Shown: positions 17,950 to 27,500 of the stretch, one piece after another
Position numbering within the stretch: position 1 is the stretch's first letter
How the letters are laid out: each line of letters opens with the position of its first letter
From: Microbulbifer salipaludis
GTDB lineage: Bacteria; Pseudomonadota; Gammaproteobacteria; Pseudomonadales; Cellvibrionaceae
Assembly (NCBI RefSeq): GCF_017303155.1
Contig: NZ_JAEKJR010000002.1
Coordinates: 1,302,001 to 1,366,000, forward strand
Direction of reading: 5' to 3'
Length of the DNA: 64,000 nucleotides
Program-made: the position numbers and the translations under genes
Notes under the pieces: generated by a model
Database searches by the model: none
What the model was told of the DNA's origin: nothing
The model's input: the letters and a program-made list of their open reading frames with translations, nothing else

Positions 17950-20367
17950 TTACATGCAATGCCCTGCAGACTGATGCCAGGCACCTTGGTAGTAGCGATC
18001 AATGGTGCCGTGTTGTTTCCAGCTGAACAGGTACAGCCAGTCGTTGTCGATCAGGTTTCTCAGCATGTCATGTTTGGCGACCACCTCGGCAATGGCCTGG
18101 CGTGGCGCAGCGATGTAGACACTCAACCGCTCCGGGATGTGCATCCACTGTTCGCCGTTATGCAGAGACTGTTTGGAAAGCCCGATGCGCAGGTCTCCGC
18201 TGTTTCCTTCAAATACACCAATGTTGTTGCCTACGGCGTTGTGCAGGACTTTATTGCCACTACCAAACTTGGTGTTGTCGGTCACCGAGGCGTTGTATTG
18301 CATATTGATCCAGTTGGTGACGATCATCGGCGCCGTCATCAGCTGCTCCAGCACCTTGCGCTCATCATCTTGTTGCCAGATGTAGTCGTGCAGGAAGCAG
18401 CGCCCATCCAGGTCGATACCCCGTGTCCACGCGCGCGGTGCCATGATCAGCGCGCGGTTGCCGGCCAAACCCCATTCGGGCTGAACCTGCGACCAGTCTC
18501 TGCCGCGACGCTTGAACAGGCGGTTGCGTTTTTTATCGGACTCCAGCGCAAGGCCCCCGGGAAAGTGTCGCGCACGCTCGCTTTGCGCCGCGCTGCGGGC
18601 ACTGGTCAGCCAGTGCTGGAGTTTGCCCGGCAGTGTGTCGTCAAAGCAGGTCACATCGTCGGTAGTGGTGTTGTGCAATCCAGGAATGAAGCGTGTGTTG
18701 GCGGGAATATTGAAGCCCTGATCATTCAGCTGTACGCGGATGTCCTCGCGGTTCAACAGTGTGGCCAATACCCGCACATTCACTTCACCGGACTGGCCGC
18801 CACAGGCCCCACATTCCAGCCCGGCTGCGTGCAGATTGTTGGCCGTTTCACTGGTGTGCCCGATCAACAGTACCGTCGGCGCAAAGTGTTTGATGCCGAT
18901 GGTGCGCAAAGCGCCGGCGGCCAGCGCCGTGCAGTGGTCGAGGTCGAGCGGGTTGCCATTCTCGTTCAGTACCCAGTCGTGGTGGTGGCTAAGGCGATTC
19001 ATGGGCTGTTCCGAGGGGGAGGGTAGCCACATGTTTTTCAGCATCTTGAAGGCATACCACCAGCCGGCGGACTCCACCATGGAGAAACCGCCAATAGGGG
19101 ACTGGCTCCAGCTTTTCCACGCCGCGCCCTGCTGGTAGGGGCGGATGCGGGTCGGCGACGTTTGACGTTCGCTGACAGTAATACCCGTGGTAATCAGGCC
19201 TGGCATTTGTGGCCGCTGGACGCTTGTGTGCTCAGGCTGGTAATGGATGGGCATGCCGAAGAAGCCCGCATAGCCCAGAGTCTGGATGGTCGGGCTCTGT
19301 GACTCCAGTGCCCGGCGGACAACTTCCGAACGCACATCGATACAAAACAGCGCCTGCACCTCCACCTCTGAAGTGACCGGGGTGGTCTTGCCTTGCAGCA
19401 GCAGGGATTGCATGCGCTGTTGCTGCTTGTATTCAAATGCCTCGAAGCAAATCCACAGCAGGGTTTCATGGTCGTAATGTTGCTGGATTTTTTGCTCGAG
19501 CTGCAGGCGCTCGGTTTGCCACCGCAAGCGCACTTGCGCGGCGATGTCCGGTTGATGCTTTTCCGCGTACTGCCAGATGATCCATTCCCACGCCAGCGTG
19601 ATCGCCAGCAGCCCCTGCATTTCATCGGTCGCCTGATGCCAGGATCGGTACGCGAGATAAGACGCCCAGCCGTTGATGCCAAATAGCAGAGACTGGAAAT
19701 AGCACTCCGCATTGTCGGCCTCGATGCCCAGCGCGTCCGTGGCCTGCTCGATCAACGCTTCCATGGAGTCGGGGAGAGCCTGCAAGATGGGTTTCAGGCT
19801 CCGCGTACCCATGAGAATGCCGATACCGGCATCGCGATTAATTGCCAGCCGCCAGCTGCGAAACAGCGCTTCGCCTGCACTGGCATTCTCGACGCGCTCA
19901 ACCGGACTGTCGGACTGAAAATAGGCCGCGCAGAACTGGCTGGCTTGATACAGCAGCTCGTCACGCCAGCACATTTGGGATTCGTCGCGGTGCTGATCGA
20001 ACAGCGCGGCCAGTGTTTGCCACTGCGCCGGCCGCGCAGGCGGGTCCTCCAGGAGTGCCACACATTGCGCTGGCGACATTGCCAGTTTGCGTCGCTGAAT
20101 AACCGCTTTCAGTGCCTGATCGGTGATCTCCCCTTTGCGGTAGAGCGTCAGCCAGTGCGTGTGGGGCATCACCGAGCGGATACCCGACAGGGCGGCAAGT
20201 TTGGCCGAGGTTTCGCTAAATGGCGCGTGTATCTGTTGCCAGTATGGATTGACCGCGATCATCTGATCGAGGGGCCAGCTGGGTGCCACGGATGCACAGG
20301 CACTTTTGACGGCCTGTGCAACCGGATTCGTAGAAGAGGTTCGAGAAATGAGACTGACAACGGACAT
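17950..20367 (-). CDS. dabA: Inorganic carbon transporter subunit DabA (DUF2309)
   Basis: An 805-residue protein of the DabA/DUF2309 family. With DabB it forms an energy-coupled system that takes up CO2 and converts it to bicarbonate at the cytoplasmic face. The beta-carbonic-anhydrase-like zinc site is complete: Cys342 and Asp344 in LFCIDVRSE, His504 in LIGHTSE, and Cys519 in LECGACGGQSGEVN. The start codon overlaps the dabB stop by one base (TAATG), indicating translational coupling. Length fits the family (about 800-850). Such systems help bacteria grow at low CO2 even when they are not autotrophs. Confidence 0.93.
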   Translation of the reverse strand: MSVVSLISRTSSTNPVAQAVKSACASVAPSWPLDQMIAVNPYWQQIHAPFSETSAKLAALSGIRSVMPHTHWLTLYRKGEITDQALKAVIQRRKLAMSPAQCVALLEDPPARPAQWQTLAALFDQHRDESQMCWRDELLYQASQFCAAYFQSDSPVERVENASAGEALFRSWRLAINRDAGIGILMGTRSLKPILQALPDSMEALIEQATDALGIEADNAECYFQSLLFGINGWASYLAYRSWHQATDEMQGLLAITLAWEWIIWQYAEKHQPDIAAQVRLRWQTERLQLEQKIQQHYDHETLLWICFEAFEYKQQQRMQSLLLQGKTTPVTSEVEVQALFCIDVRSEVVRRALESQSPTIQTLGYAGFFGMPIHYQPEHTSVQRPQMPGLITTGITVSERQTSPTRIRPYQQGAAWKSWSQSPIGGFSMVESAGWWYAFKMLKNMWLPSPSEQPMNRLSHHHDWVLNENGNPLDLDHCTALAAGALRTIGIKHFAPTVLLIGHTSETANNLHAAGLECGACGGQSGEVNVRVLATLLNREDIRVQLNDQGFNIPANTRFIPGLHNTTTDDVTCFDDTLPGKLQHWLTSARSAAQSERARHFPGGLALESDKKRNRLFKRRGRDWSQVQPEWGLAGNRALIMAPRAWTRGIDLDGRCFLHDYIWQQDDERKVLEQLMTAPMIVTNWINMQYNASVTDNTKFGSGNKVLHNAVGNNIGVFEGNSGDLRIGLSKQSLHNGEQWMHIPERLSVYIAAPRQAIAEVVAKHDMLRNLIDNDWLYLFSWKQHGTIDRYYQGAWHQSAGHCM

Positions 20368-21947
20368 TATCGGCTCCCGATAGTAGTGACGGAGGCTTTC
20401 GCGGCATTGGTTGGTGTGCTTTCACGCAGGTAGACGGGCCAGAGCTTCAGGGTTGCCCGGGTAAACCATTCATCAAGATATAAGCCCGCAAACAGTGTTT
20501 GCTTGAGTTTCTGTACCCATGACCGGTGGGCCTGCAGTTTGAGCAGCCAGGATACGGCGAACAACAGAACAAACAGGGCGGAGATCCAGAGATCCATTGC
20601 GGACAGGCCGGCTACGGGCGCGGGGAGTTCTTCCACCAGATAGGTGCCTGCAAGGGTCTTGGCAATGACATAGCTGGCGGCGAGGCCCAGCGTGACCGTG
20701 ATTGCGGACATGAGCGCGGAACGAGAGGGTTGCACGGTGCCGATTGCGAGCAGCGATACCAGAGACAGGGTCAGGAGCACCCAGGGGGCGATGGGGGACT
20801 GCCAGTCGATCAGCCAGATCGCCGCGCCGGCACCGAGTGCGGTGACTAGTGCGCTCGCCAGTAGCATCTTGCCCCGTGGCAATTCCATCCCGGCAATGCT
20901 GGAGGCAACCTGCTCGCTGACGGCGCTGCCACTGTTCAGGAAGGCGAAGGCCTTGTACAGCGCGTGTGCGACGAGGTGGACCAGCGCCAGTGCGTAAAGC
21001 CCCAGTGCGCACTCGATTAACATGAGCCCCATCTGCGACGATGTAGACCAGGCGAGCCGAACTTTAACGCTGACCCGGGTGCTCATGATGAGCGCGGCAA
21101 AAATTGTGCTGAGTCCGGCACAAACGAGGATCAGCCACTGCGCGCTGGGGAACAGGGCAATCAGCGGGGCAAAAGCCAGCAGCAGGTAGCCCCCCAGGTT
21201 GATCACACCAGCATGCAGCAGGGCGCTGACCGGAGTCGGCGCCTCCACCACGTTGATCAGCCAGCCGTGAAAAGGCAGTTGCGCACACTTCAGGATGGCT
21301 GCGCTCGCCAGCAGGATTGCGGCGGCCTCAACCAGCTGGCGCTGCTGCTGCGGCAGCGTATCAATTTGTGCGAGGGAAACGAGTAGATCGTCAATGTAGG
21401 GGGTCTGGAAAACCCAGTAGAGCAGGGCAAATCCTGCGAGCATGAGCGTTTCGGACAGGCGCGCGACGAAAAACTTTTTGTGCGCACCCAGCACCGCCCG
21501 CGGTCGATCCGGGTAGAGCACCAGTAAACGGTGTAGCGACAAACTCACGCAGAGCCAGCCCAGCCAGAAGACGGCGAGATGATTGGCCATCAACGTGACG
21601 ACCACGGCGGCCAATGTGAGCTTCATCCAGCGAAAAAATGCCGGGTAACATGCCTCACCCGTCATGTAGTTCCGCGAATAGCGCACGATAACGCCACCAA
21701 TCAACACCACGACCGTGATTACCGCCGTGTTGATGGGTGTGAGCTTGAACAGGAGCTCTCCGGTAAGCGGCGGTTGCACCCAGAAAATCGCCAGCAGCAG
21801 TGCCAGCAGGGTTAACGATCCGACGATGGAAAGCCGAGACAACAGCCAGTTCCGTTTTGCGAAGGATGTTTTATTGCCAAAACGGGCAAGAACCAGCCAG
21901 AACAGTGGTAGCGAGATAAGTGACAGTGTGAATGGCAAAGATGACAT
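20367..21947 (-). CDS. dabB: DabB, NuoL-like proton-conducting partner of DabA
   Basis: A 526-residue polytopic membrane protein of the proton-translocating transporter family (NuoL/MrpA-like). The start at 21947 (MSSLPFTL) has GGGGGAC about 5 nt upstream. Conserved features include FHGWLINVVEAPTPVSALLHAG, with the Pro-x-Pro and His residues of the antiporter fold, and HLVAHALYKAFAFLNSG. It lacks the full NuoL C-terminal arm, as expected for DabB. It probably couples proton flow to DabA-catalysed CO2 hydration. It is the first gene of the dabB-dabA pair. Confidence 0.92.
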   Translation of the reverse strand: MSSLPFTLSLISLPLFWLVLARFGNKTSFAKRNWLLSRLSIVGSLTLLALLLAIFWVQPPLTGELLFKLTPINTAVITVVVLIGGVIVRYSRNYMTGEACYPAFFRWMKLTLAAVVVTLMANHLAVFWLGWLCVSLSLHRLLVLYPDRPRAVLGAHKKFFVARLSETLMLAGFALLYWVFQTPYIDDLLVSLAQIDTLPQQQRQLVEAAAILLASAAILKCAQLPFHGWLINVVEAPTPVSALLHAGVINLGGYLLLAFAPLIALFPSAQWLILVCAGLSTIFAALIMSTRVSVKVRLAWSTSSQMGLMLIECALGLYALALVHLVAHALYKAFAFLNSGSAVSEQVASSIAGMELPRGKMLLASALVTALGAGAAIWLIDWQSPIAPWVLLTLSLVSLLAIGTVQPSRSALMSAITVTLGLAASYVIAKTLAGTYLVEELPAPVAGLSAMDLWISALFVLLFAVSWLLKLQAHRSWVQKLKQTLFAGLYLDEWFTRATLKLWPVYLRESTPTNAAKASVTTIGSR

Positions 21948-22014
21948 GGCGTCCCCCTGAGTGAGTGGGCGCAAGTAGATCACCTTTGGAAAAATCTATA
22001 AAATCGAAAAAATA

Positions 22015-22028
22015 TTAAGTTAGCTTAA
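22015..22028. promoter_or_regulatory. Candidate LysR-type operator upstream of dabB
   Basis: A perfect interrupted palindrome, TTAAG-TTAG-CTTAA, lies in the AT-rich gap between the lysR stop and dabB, about 70 bp before the dabB start. Its size fits the T-N11-A pattern of LysR-type binding sites. With a LysR gene next door, control of dabBA by that protein is a plausible inference. Confidence 0.4.
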
Positions 22029-22139
22029 ATAAAATAGATGATTGCGGAATATCTTGGCTTGTTTTCGCCGATCGTTCTATTTTTGTTAAGTTGATGTTCA
22101 AAAATATGCAGTAAACATCGGTTTGGCGCGCAGCGCCGG

Positions 22140-23027
22140 TCAGCGTTGTGTGCGCACCTTTTCGATCAAATTCTGCACGTTTTCCGGAATCGCCTTGCTG
22201 GCCAGGGTCACTGCGTAAAAGTGTTCATAGGCATCCGGGAGGCTCTGATGGACATGCAGGGTGCCCTGGGCGATTTCATCGCGGACCACAACTTCAGGCA
22301 GCACCGAGTAGGCGCCGCTATCCCGGGCCAGCAGGCGCAGCATGGCCATATCGTCTGTTTCTGCCTTTATGCTGGGGTGGTACTGGTGCTTGGCACAGAG
22401 CACCGTAAATGCGGAACGGACTTCGCTGTTTTTGGAGGGCAAAACCCAGTGGGCATTGCGATAACTGTCGGGAAAGCTGCGCCGGCGGGGTGGCTTGGAG
22501 GAGGAAACCACCGCGATGGCCTGGCGCGAGAGCAGCTCACTGCGCCACATGGGCTCCTGTAACCCCACCTCTACATTGTGGTTGGTGAGAATCACATTGT
22601 ACTGGTAGTTTTCGAGCCCGTTCAACAGATTGGGCATGGTGCTGGTGTGCAGCGAAAACGTGGTTTCTGCATCCTCCAGCAGGGGCAGGATAAAACTCTC
22701 GACAAAATTCCGCGAAAGGTTGTTCAGAACACCGATTGAGACATGTTGCCCGGTGGGTGCGAAGCCCTGTGCGATGAGCTGCTCCAGCTCCTCGCCCTTG
22801 GCGAAAATCTGATTTGCATAGTCGAGTACTTTCCGGCCCTCGCCGGTGAGCACCAGCTTCCGGCCCTGGCGCTCGAACAGGTCCACCCCCAGATTGTGCT
22901 GAAATTGCTTGAGCTGTGCAGAGATCGCCGATTGCGACAGGTGGATGTCCTTGGCTACTTGTGTGAGATTTTCTGCACACGCAACCCGCCAGAAGTAATA
23001 CAGGTGGTGATAGTTGATTCTGGACAT
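22140..23027 (-). CDS. LysR family transcriptional regulator (NhaR-like)
   Basis: A 295-residue regulator. Residues 3-62 form the winged helix-turn-helix: INYHHLYYFWRVA, then LTQVAKDIHLSQSAISAQLKQFQ and LFERQGRKLVLTGEG. The substrate-binding domain follows from about residue 90. The N-terminal YHHLYYFW text is typical of the NhaR-like branch. It lies just upstream of dabB on the same strand, and similar regulators often accompany dabBA, so it probably activates dabBA in response to carbon supply. The start at 23027 was preferred over an ATG five codons upstream because family homology begins there. Confidence 0.88.
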   Translation of the reverse strand: MSRINYHHLYYFWRVACAENLTQVAKDIHLSQSAISAQLKQFQHNLGVDLFERQGRKLVLTGEGRKVLDYANQIFAKGEELEQLIAQGFAPTGQHVSIGVLNNLSRNFVESFILPLLEDAETTFSLHTSTMPNLLNGLENYQYNVILTNHNVEVGLQEPMWRSELLSRQAIAVVSSSKPPRRRSFPDSYRNAHWVLPSKNSEVRSAFTVLCAKHQYHPSIKAETDDMAMLRLLARDSGAYSVLPEVVVRDEIAQGTLHVHQSLPDAYEHFYAVTLASKAIPENVQNLIEKVRTQR

Positions 23028-23112
23028 GCTGGTAGCCCGCACCTTGTGTCAAACGCGATAGTCAGAATCTTACAGCATATCCAACGGCGGGGAAGCGCTA
23101 CGGCGGAAACAC

Positions 23113-23137
23113 AAAGGGCCAGCATTGCTGGCCCTTT
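23113..23137 (-). terminator. Hairpin terminator after the DAHP synthase gene
   Basis: A perfect 11-bp stem (AAAGGGCCAGC at 23113-23123, GCTGGCCCTTT at 23127-23137) with a 3-nt loop sits 23 bp past the minus-strand aro gene stop. The U tract on the minus strand is short and broken (TTTGTGTTT), so termination may be partial and could let some transcription reach lysR. Confidence 0.65.
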
Positions 23138-23159
23138 GTTGGATGGCAAATTCTGCGGC

Positions 23160-24233
23160 TTAGCCTTGTCTGGCCTTGAGGGGAGCACGCAGCTGTTCCG
23201 CCATTTTCAGCAGCAGCGCTTCCGTGGTTTCCCAATCGATGCATTTGTCGGTGACCGAAACGCCGTATTCCATCTGGCTGCGGTCGCTGCTGATTTTCTG
23301 GTTGCCGGCCTTCAGGTTGCTCTCAACCATGATGCCAATAATGGAATTGTTGCCGTCGAGAATCTGGTGAGTGACGTTGTCGACCACCAGCGGCTGCAGC
23401 TCGTGATTTTTATTGGAGTTGGCATGGCTGCAATCCACCATGATGTTGGGTACCAGTCCGGCCGCCTCCAGTTCTTTCTCACACATGGCCACACTGACGG
23501 AGTCGTAATTGGGCTTTTCGTTGCCGCCACGCAATACCACATGGCCGTACTTGTTGCCGGCGGTGTGGATAATGGCCACCTGGCCTTTTTTGTTGATTCC
23601 CAGGAAGCGGTGCGGGTTCGCGGTGGACTGAAGCGCGTTGATGGCGACTTCCAGGCTGCCGTCGGTGCCGTTCTTGAAGCCCACGGCAGAGGACAGGCCG
23701 CTGGCCATTTCCCGGTGGGTCTGGGATTCGGTGGTGCGTGCGCCGATGGCGGACCAGGAGATCAGGTCCTGCAGATACTGGGGCGAAATGGGGTCCAGTG
23801 CTTCCGTGGAGGTGGGCAGGCCCAGCTCGGCAATATCCAGCAGCAATTTGCGGCCGATGTGCAGTCCGTCTTCGATCTTGAAGGAGTCGTCTAGATGCGG
23901 GTCGTTGATCAGGCCTTTCCAGCCTACGGTGGTGCGGGGCTTTTCAAAGTACACGCGCATGACGATCAGCAGGGTATCGGACACCTTGTCGGCCAGCGTC
24001 TTGAGGCGCTTGGCATAATCAATGGCCGCGTCCACATCGTGAACGGAGCATGGGCCGATCACCACCATCAGGCGGTGGTCTTTGCGGTCCAGAATATCGC
24101 GCACCGCGGCGCGACCGGCGGCGACCGAGGCTTCGGCAACCTCGCTGACGGGCAGTTCCGATTTCAGCGCTTCCGGTGTGATCAGGACATCCTGGGAGAC
24201 GACATTCAGGTCGTCGAACTGCTGCGTGGTCAT
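23160..24233 (-). CDS. 3-deoxy-7-phosphoheptulonate (DAHP) synthase, class I
   Basis: A 357-residue cytoplasmic enzyme joining phosphoenolpyruvate and erythrose 4-phosphate, the first step of aromatic amino-acid synthesis. Class I AroF/G/H features are visible: VVIGPCSVHDVDAAIDYA, MRVYFEKPRTTVGWKGLINDP, GARTTESQTHREMASGLS with the metal and PEP residues, and DCSHANSNK. The start at 24233 (MTTQQFDD) fits the family. An upstream in-frame ATG adds 15 unrelated residues. Which aromatic amino acid inhibits it (AroF, G or H type) cannot be fixed by reading. Confidence 0.93.
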   Translation of the reverse strand: MTTQQFDDLNVVSQDVLITPEALKSELPVSEVAEASVAAGRAAVRDILDRKDHRLMVVIGPCSVHDVDAAIDYAKRLKTLADKVSDTLLIVMRVYFEKPRTTVGWKGLINDPHLDDSFKIEDGLHIGRKLLLDIAELGLPTSTEALDPISPQYLQDLISWSAIGARTTESQTHREMASGLSSAVGFKNGTDGSLEVAINALQSTANPHRFLGINKKGQVAIIHTAGNKYGHVVLRGGNEKPNYDSVSVAMCEKELEAAGLVPNIMVDCSHANSNKNHELQPLVVDNVTHQILDGNNSIIGIMVESNLKAGNQKISSDRSQMEYGVSVTDKCIDWETTEALLLKMAEQLRAPLKARQG

Positions 24234-24332
24234 GGTTGAATCACTACTTTTCAAAAATTTAATGGCTTCCGTGCCCACAGCCCTTGTGCTGCGGGGGGCT
24301 AATGCTAACCAGTGGCGGGGGAGAGGGCTAGG

Positions 24333-24346
24333 GTTTCATTTGAAAC
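24333..24346. promoter_or_regulatory. Short inverted repeat upstream of the DAHP synthase gene
   Basis: GTTTCA-TT-TGAAAC forms a symmetrical 14-bp site about 100 bp before the DAHP synthase start. It could be an operator for a homodimeric repressor. It does not match the classical TyrR or TrpR boxes. The role is unproven. Confidence 0.25.
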
Positions 24347-24450
24347 AGTTTTAGGTGTCACCGGTTTGTTGTTGGCGCGAAACATTTGTCCGTGGAAAAG
24401 GTGTCTCGCAGGGATGTTATTGCGCACTGGTAGTGCAATGAGGCTCGGCG

Positions 24451-24482
24451 GGGGATGGGCAGTTTCCTGCTTGCCCATCCCC
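24451..24482 (-). terminator. Strong hairpin after the AddA-like gene
   Basis: A perfect 11-bp stem (GGGGATGGGCA at 24451-24461, TGCCCATCCCC at 24472-24482) with a 10-nt loop sits about 30 bp past the minus-strand nuclease operon. There is no U tract, so it may be a transcript-stabilising 3' end or a Rho-assisted stop rather than a classical intrinsic terminator. Confidence 0.45.
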
Positions 24483-24511
24483 GGGGCTGTCAAACGGGCG
24501 GTGTTTCGCGG

Positions 24512-27500
24512 TCAGTTGGGCAGTTCCGCCATGTGCTGCAATAGCGGGAAGTAGAGCGCACAGCGTACAGACTTTTCGCCGCGCTGGTAAAACAGCCGGC
24601 GGTAGTTTTCCAGCTGATGGCGGTATTGCTCCAGCTGGTTGGCCAAAAACGTCTCCACAGACTCGGCAGCGGCGGGTTCTGCCGTTTTGTAATCGATGAT
24701 CCAGCGGCTGCCCTTTGCATCGATAAACGTACGGTCGATGATGCTGCGCCTGAGCTCGCGTCCACCACTGTGTAGTTCGAGTTCTGCGGCGCTATCAGCG
24801 TGCTTGGAATCCAGTAGCCAGCGCCCGGTTTCGCAGTCCAGCGTACGCACAATGGCCTGTTCCACTTTCTCCTGTGCCTTTTCCAGGCTCCTGCCATTCA
24901 GCCCGAGTTGGCCAAGGCGCAGTTGCCACAGCGGGCGCAATTCCTCGATGAGCTGCTGCGCGGGTGTCGCAAGGCGCGCGGGAGATTCGGTGAGCGTGGC
25001 CAGGGTTTCGTGGGCGACGGTACCCGCGTGGCGGAACCAGCGTTGTTGCACCTGTCCGAGTTCCGGCAGGTTGGCCTCTTCACTGTCATCGCGCTGGAAG
25101 TCGCCCATGCGGTAGCGGGCGAGATAGTCCTCGCGCGGGAGAGCGGACGGCTGCCAGTCCTCGGGCAGGTGCAGCAGATAGCTGTGATCCCGGTATTCCG
25201 GTTGTTGGGTCGGGGCCTCGTTCTCCAGCCAGTGGCACCAGGGGCTGTCCTGGTTGTCGCTTAGCGTCGGCCAGATACAGGCCAGCAGTGAAGCGGCGCT
25301 GGGTGCCTTGTAGTCTTCGTTTTTCTTGTCAGAGGATTTTACGCAGGCCAGCAGGTGCAGGCTGTGAATGGCGCGGGTGCAGCCTACATAAAGCAGGCGT
25401 GTGCCCTCCAGACGTTCGCGTTCACTGTTGTCGTGCTTGACGTAGCTATACAGCGGATCTTTGCCGCTGTGCGGGCTTTTCGGCGCGAGCAGGAAGCGGG
25501 TGTGGGCCTCGCTGTTGAGCCAGCTGCACCAGCGCAGCAGCTGGTCGCTGCCACCCGCACCACCGGACTTGTCCAGCCCGGGAATCAGCACATGCTCGAA
25601 CTCCAGCCCCTTGGATTTGTGAATGGTCATAACCTGCACCCGCGCTTCCTGTGCCGGGCGGGCGAAGAGTTTTTCCAGCGCCTGCTCGAACGCGGGCCAG
25701 TCGGCGATACCGCCGCCGTGGTCATGCTTCTCAAGCAGCTGGAAGAAGTCGGCGGCGTTACTCAGCTCACGCCGGTCGGCAACAGTAGCGGGACCCCCGA
25801 GGGAGAGCCACAGGCCTTCTAGCCACACGCGCAGCGGCTTGCGCCCCCGTTGCTGCCAGCTTTCCTGCAACTGCGGCAGGCAGCGCTCCAGCCGTGCGCG
25901 GCCCTCGCTGCTCAGTGCCGCAAGGGCTTGCGGATTACTGAGCGTATTGATAATGGGGGTTACCCGGGGATCGCGGGGGCCCATTTCGCCCGCATCGAAA
26001 TTGGCGAGTGTAAACAGGTCCGGTAATGCCAGCCCGCACCAGGGCGCGCGCAGTACGGCCAACCAGCTGGTGCGGTCGCTGGGATCCTGTAGCGCGCGCG
26101 TGAGGCTCAGGAGGTCGAGTACGACCATTTTACTGGCGAGGGGGGCCAGGTCCTGGGCCTGATAGGCGATGCCGGCGCGGGTCAGTGCGGGCAGAATCTG
26201 TTGCAGGTGTTTTTTATTGCGCACCAGTATTGCTATGCGATCTTCCGGTGCCCGGGACTGCAGGTCTTGCACAATAGCAACCGCCTGTTCGGCTTCCTGC
26301 AAGCGGTCTTCGTCGTCCACGCAACCGTAGAAGTTTACCGGTTCGTCTTCCCATACCCGGGGTTTGAAGGCCACCGAATCCAGGTAGCGCACCGCGCCGC
26401 GGCTGATATTGTCCTGAGGGGGGAACGCGCGGACAAACGTGCGGTTGACCCAGTCCACCACCGCATTGCTGGAGCGGAAGTTCACCTGCAGGTTGAGTGG
26501 CGTCAACGGCAATTCGCCGATGCCGTCATTGCGCGCATCGAGAAAAATACCCACGTTGGCATTGCGGAATCCGTAACAGGACTGCATGCCGTCGCCCACG
26601 ATAAACAGGCTGCGGCCGTCGTCGGGTTCCCAGCCGGCGGTGAGTTTCTGCAGCAGTTCCAGCTGCAGCTGCGAGGTATCCTGAAACTCGTCCACCAGAA
26701 TGTGGCGGATCTGTACGTCCAGTTTCAGCGCGACATCGGTGGGGGAATCACTGTCGCCCAGCGCTGCCAGTGCCGCCTGCGCCACCTCGGTAAAGTCGGT
26801 GCTCCCCAGTTGTTGAAATACCAGCTTGAGTTCCGCCACCAGCAGCGGCAGCACCCGCGCCATGGCGCGCAGTATCTGCCACTGGCTGTCGTCCATGCCG
26901 GCGGGCAGGGTGCGCACTTCGGTGATGACATTGAGTACTTCGGGCACATCCCGCATGGCTTCCAGCAGGGCAGTCATGCGTTCTTTGTACGCTTTCGCCC
27001 GCTCGGGGTCGGGAGACTTTTTGTCGGCGGTGGGGAAGCCGATGGTCTTGTTCACGGACTTGCGCAGGGTGCCCGTGCCTGTTGCCAGTAGCTCTGCCAG
27101 TGCCAGCCACTGTGTCAGGCCAGTGTCGTCGCAGGGGGGCAGCGCGCTGATACCGGCGAGGTTGCCGACAATATGCCCGGGCTTCTCTTGCTGCAGGTTG
27201 CTGCCGGCGTAATCCGCCAGCTGCAGCAGCTCGCCGGCGAAGCTGCCAAGGCAGTTCTTGAAAGCAACCAGTTGCCCGTTGATCAGCTCCTTGATCACCT
27301 GGGTGAAATAATCTTCGGCGACTTCATCGTGTACCGAGAGCAACGGCTCCAGCCATTGTTCCCGTTTCTCCAGCAGGGTTTTCAGCATATCGCTGACTTG
27401 CGGAAGGTTATTGTCCAGATGCAGTAACAGTCGGCCCAGGTCCTCGTCGAGTTCTTCCCGTTCGAGTTTTTTGAGCAGGTTGGCGATGGCCATCTCGTAG

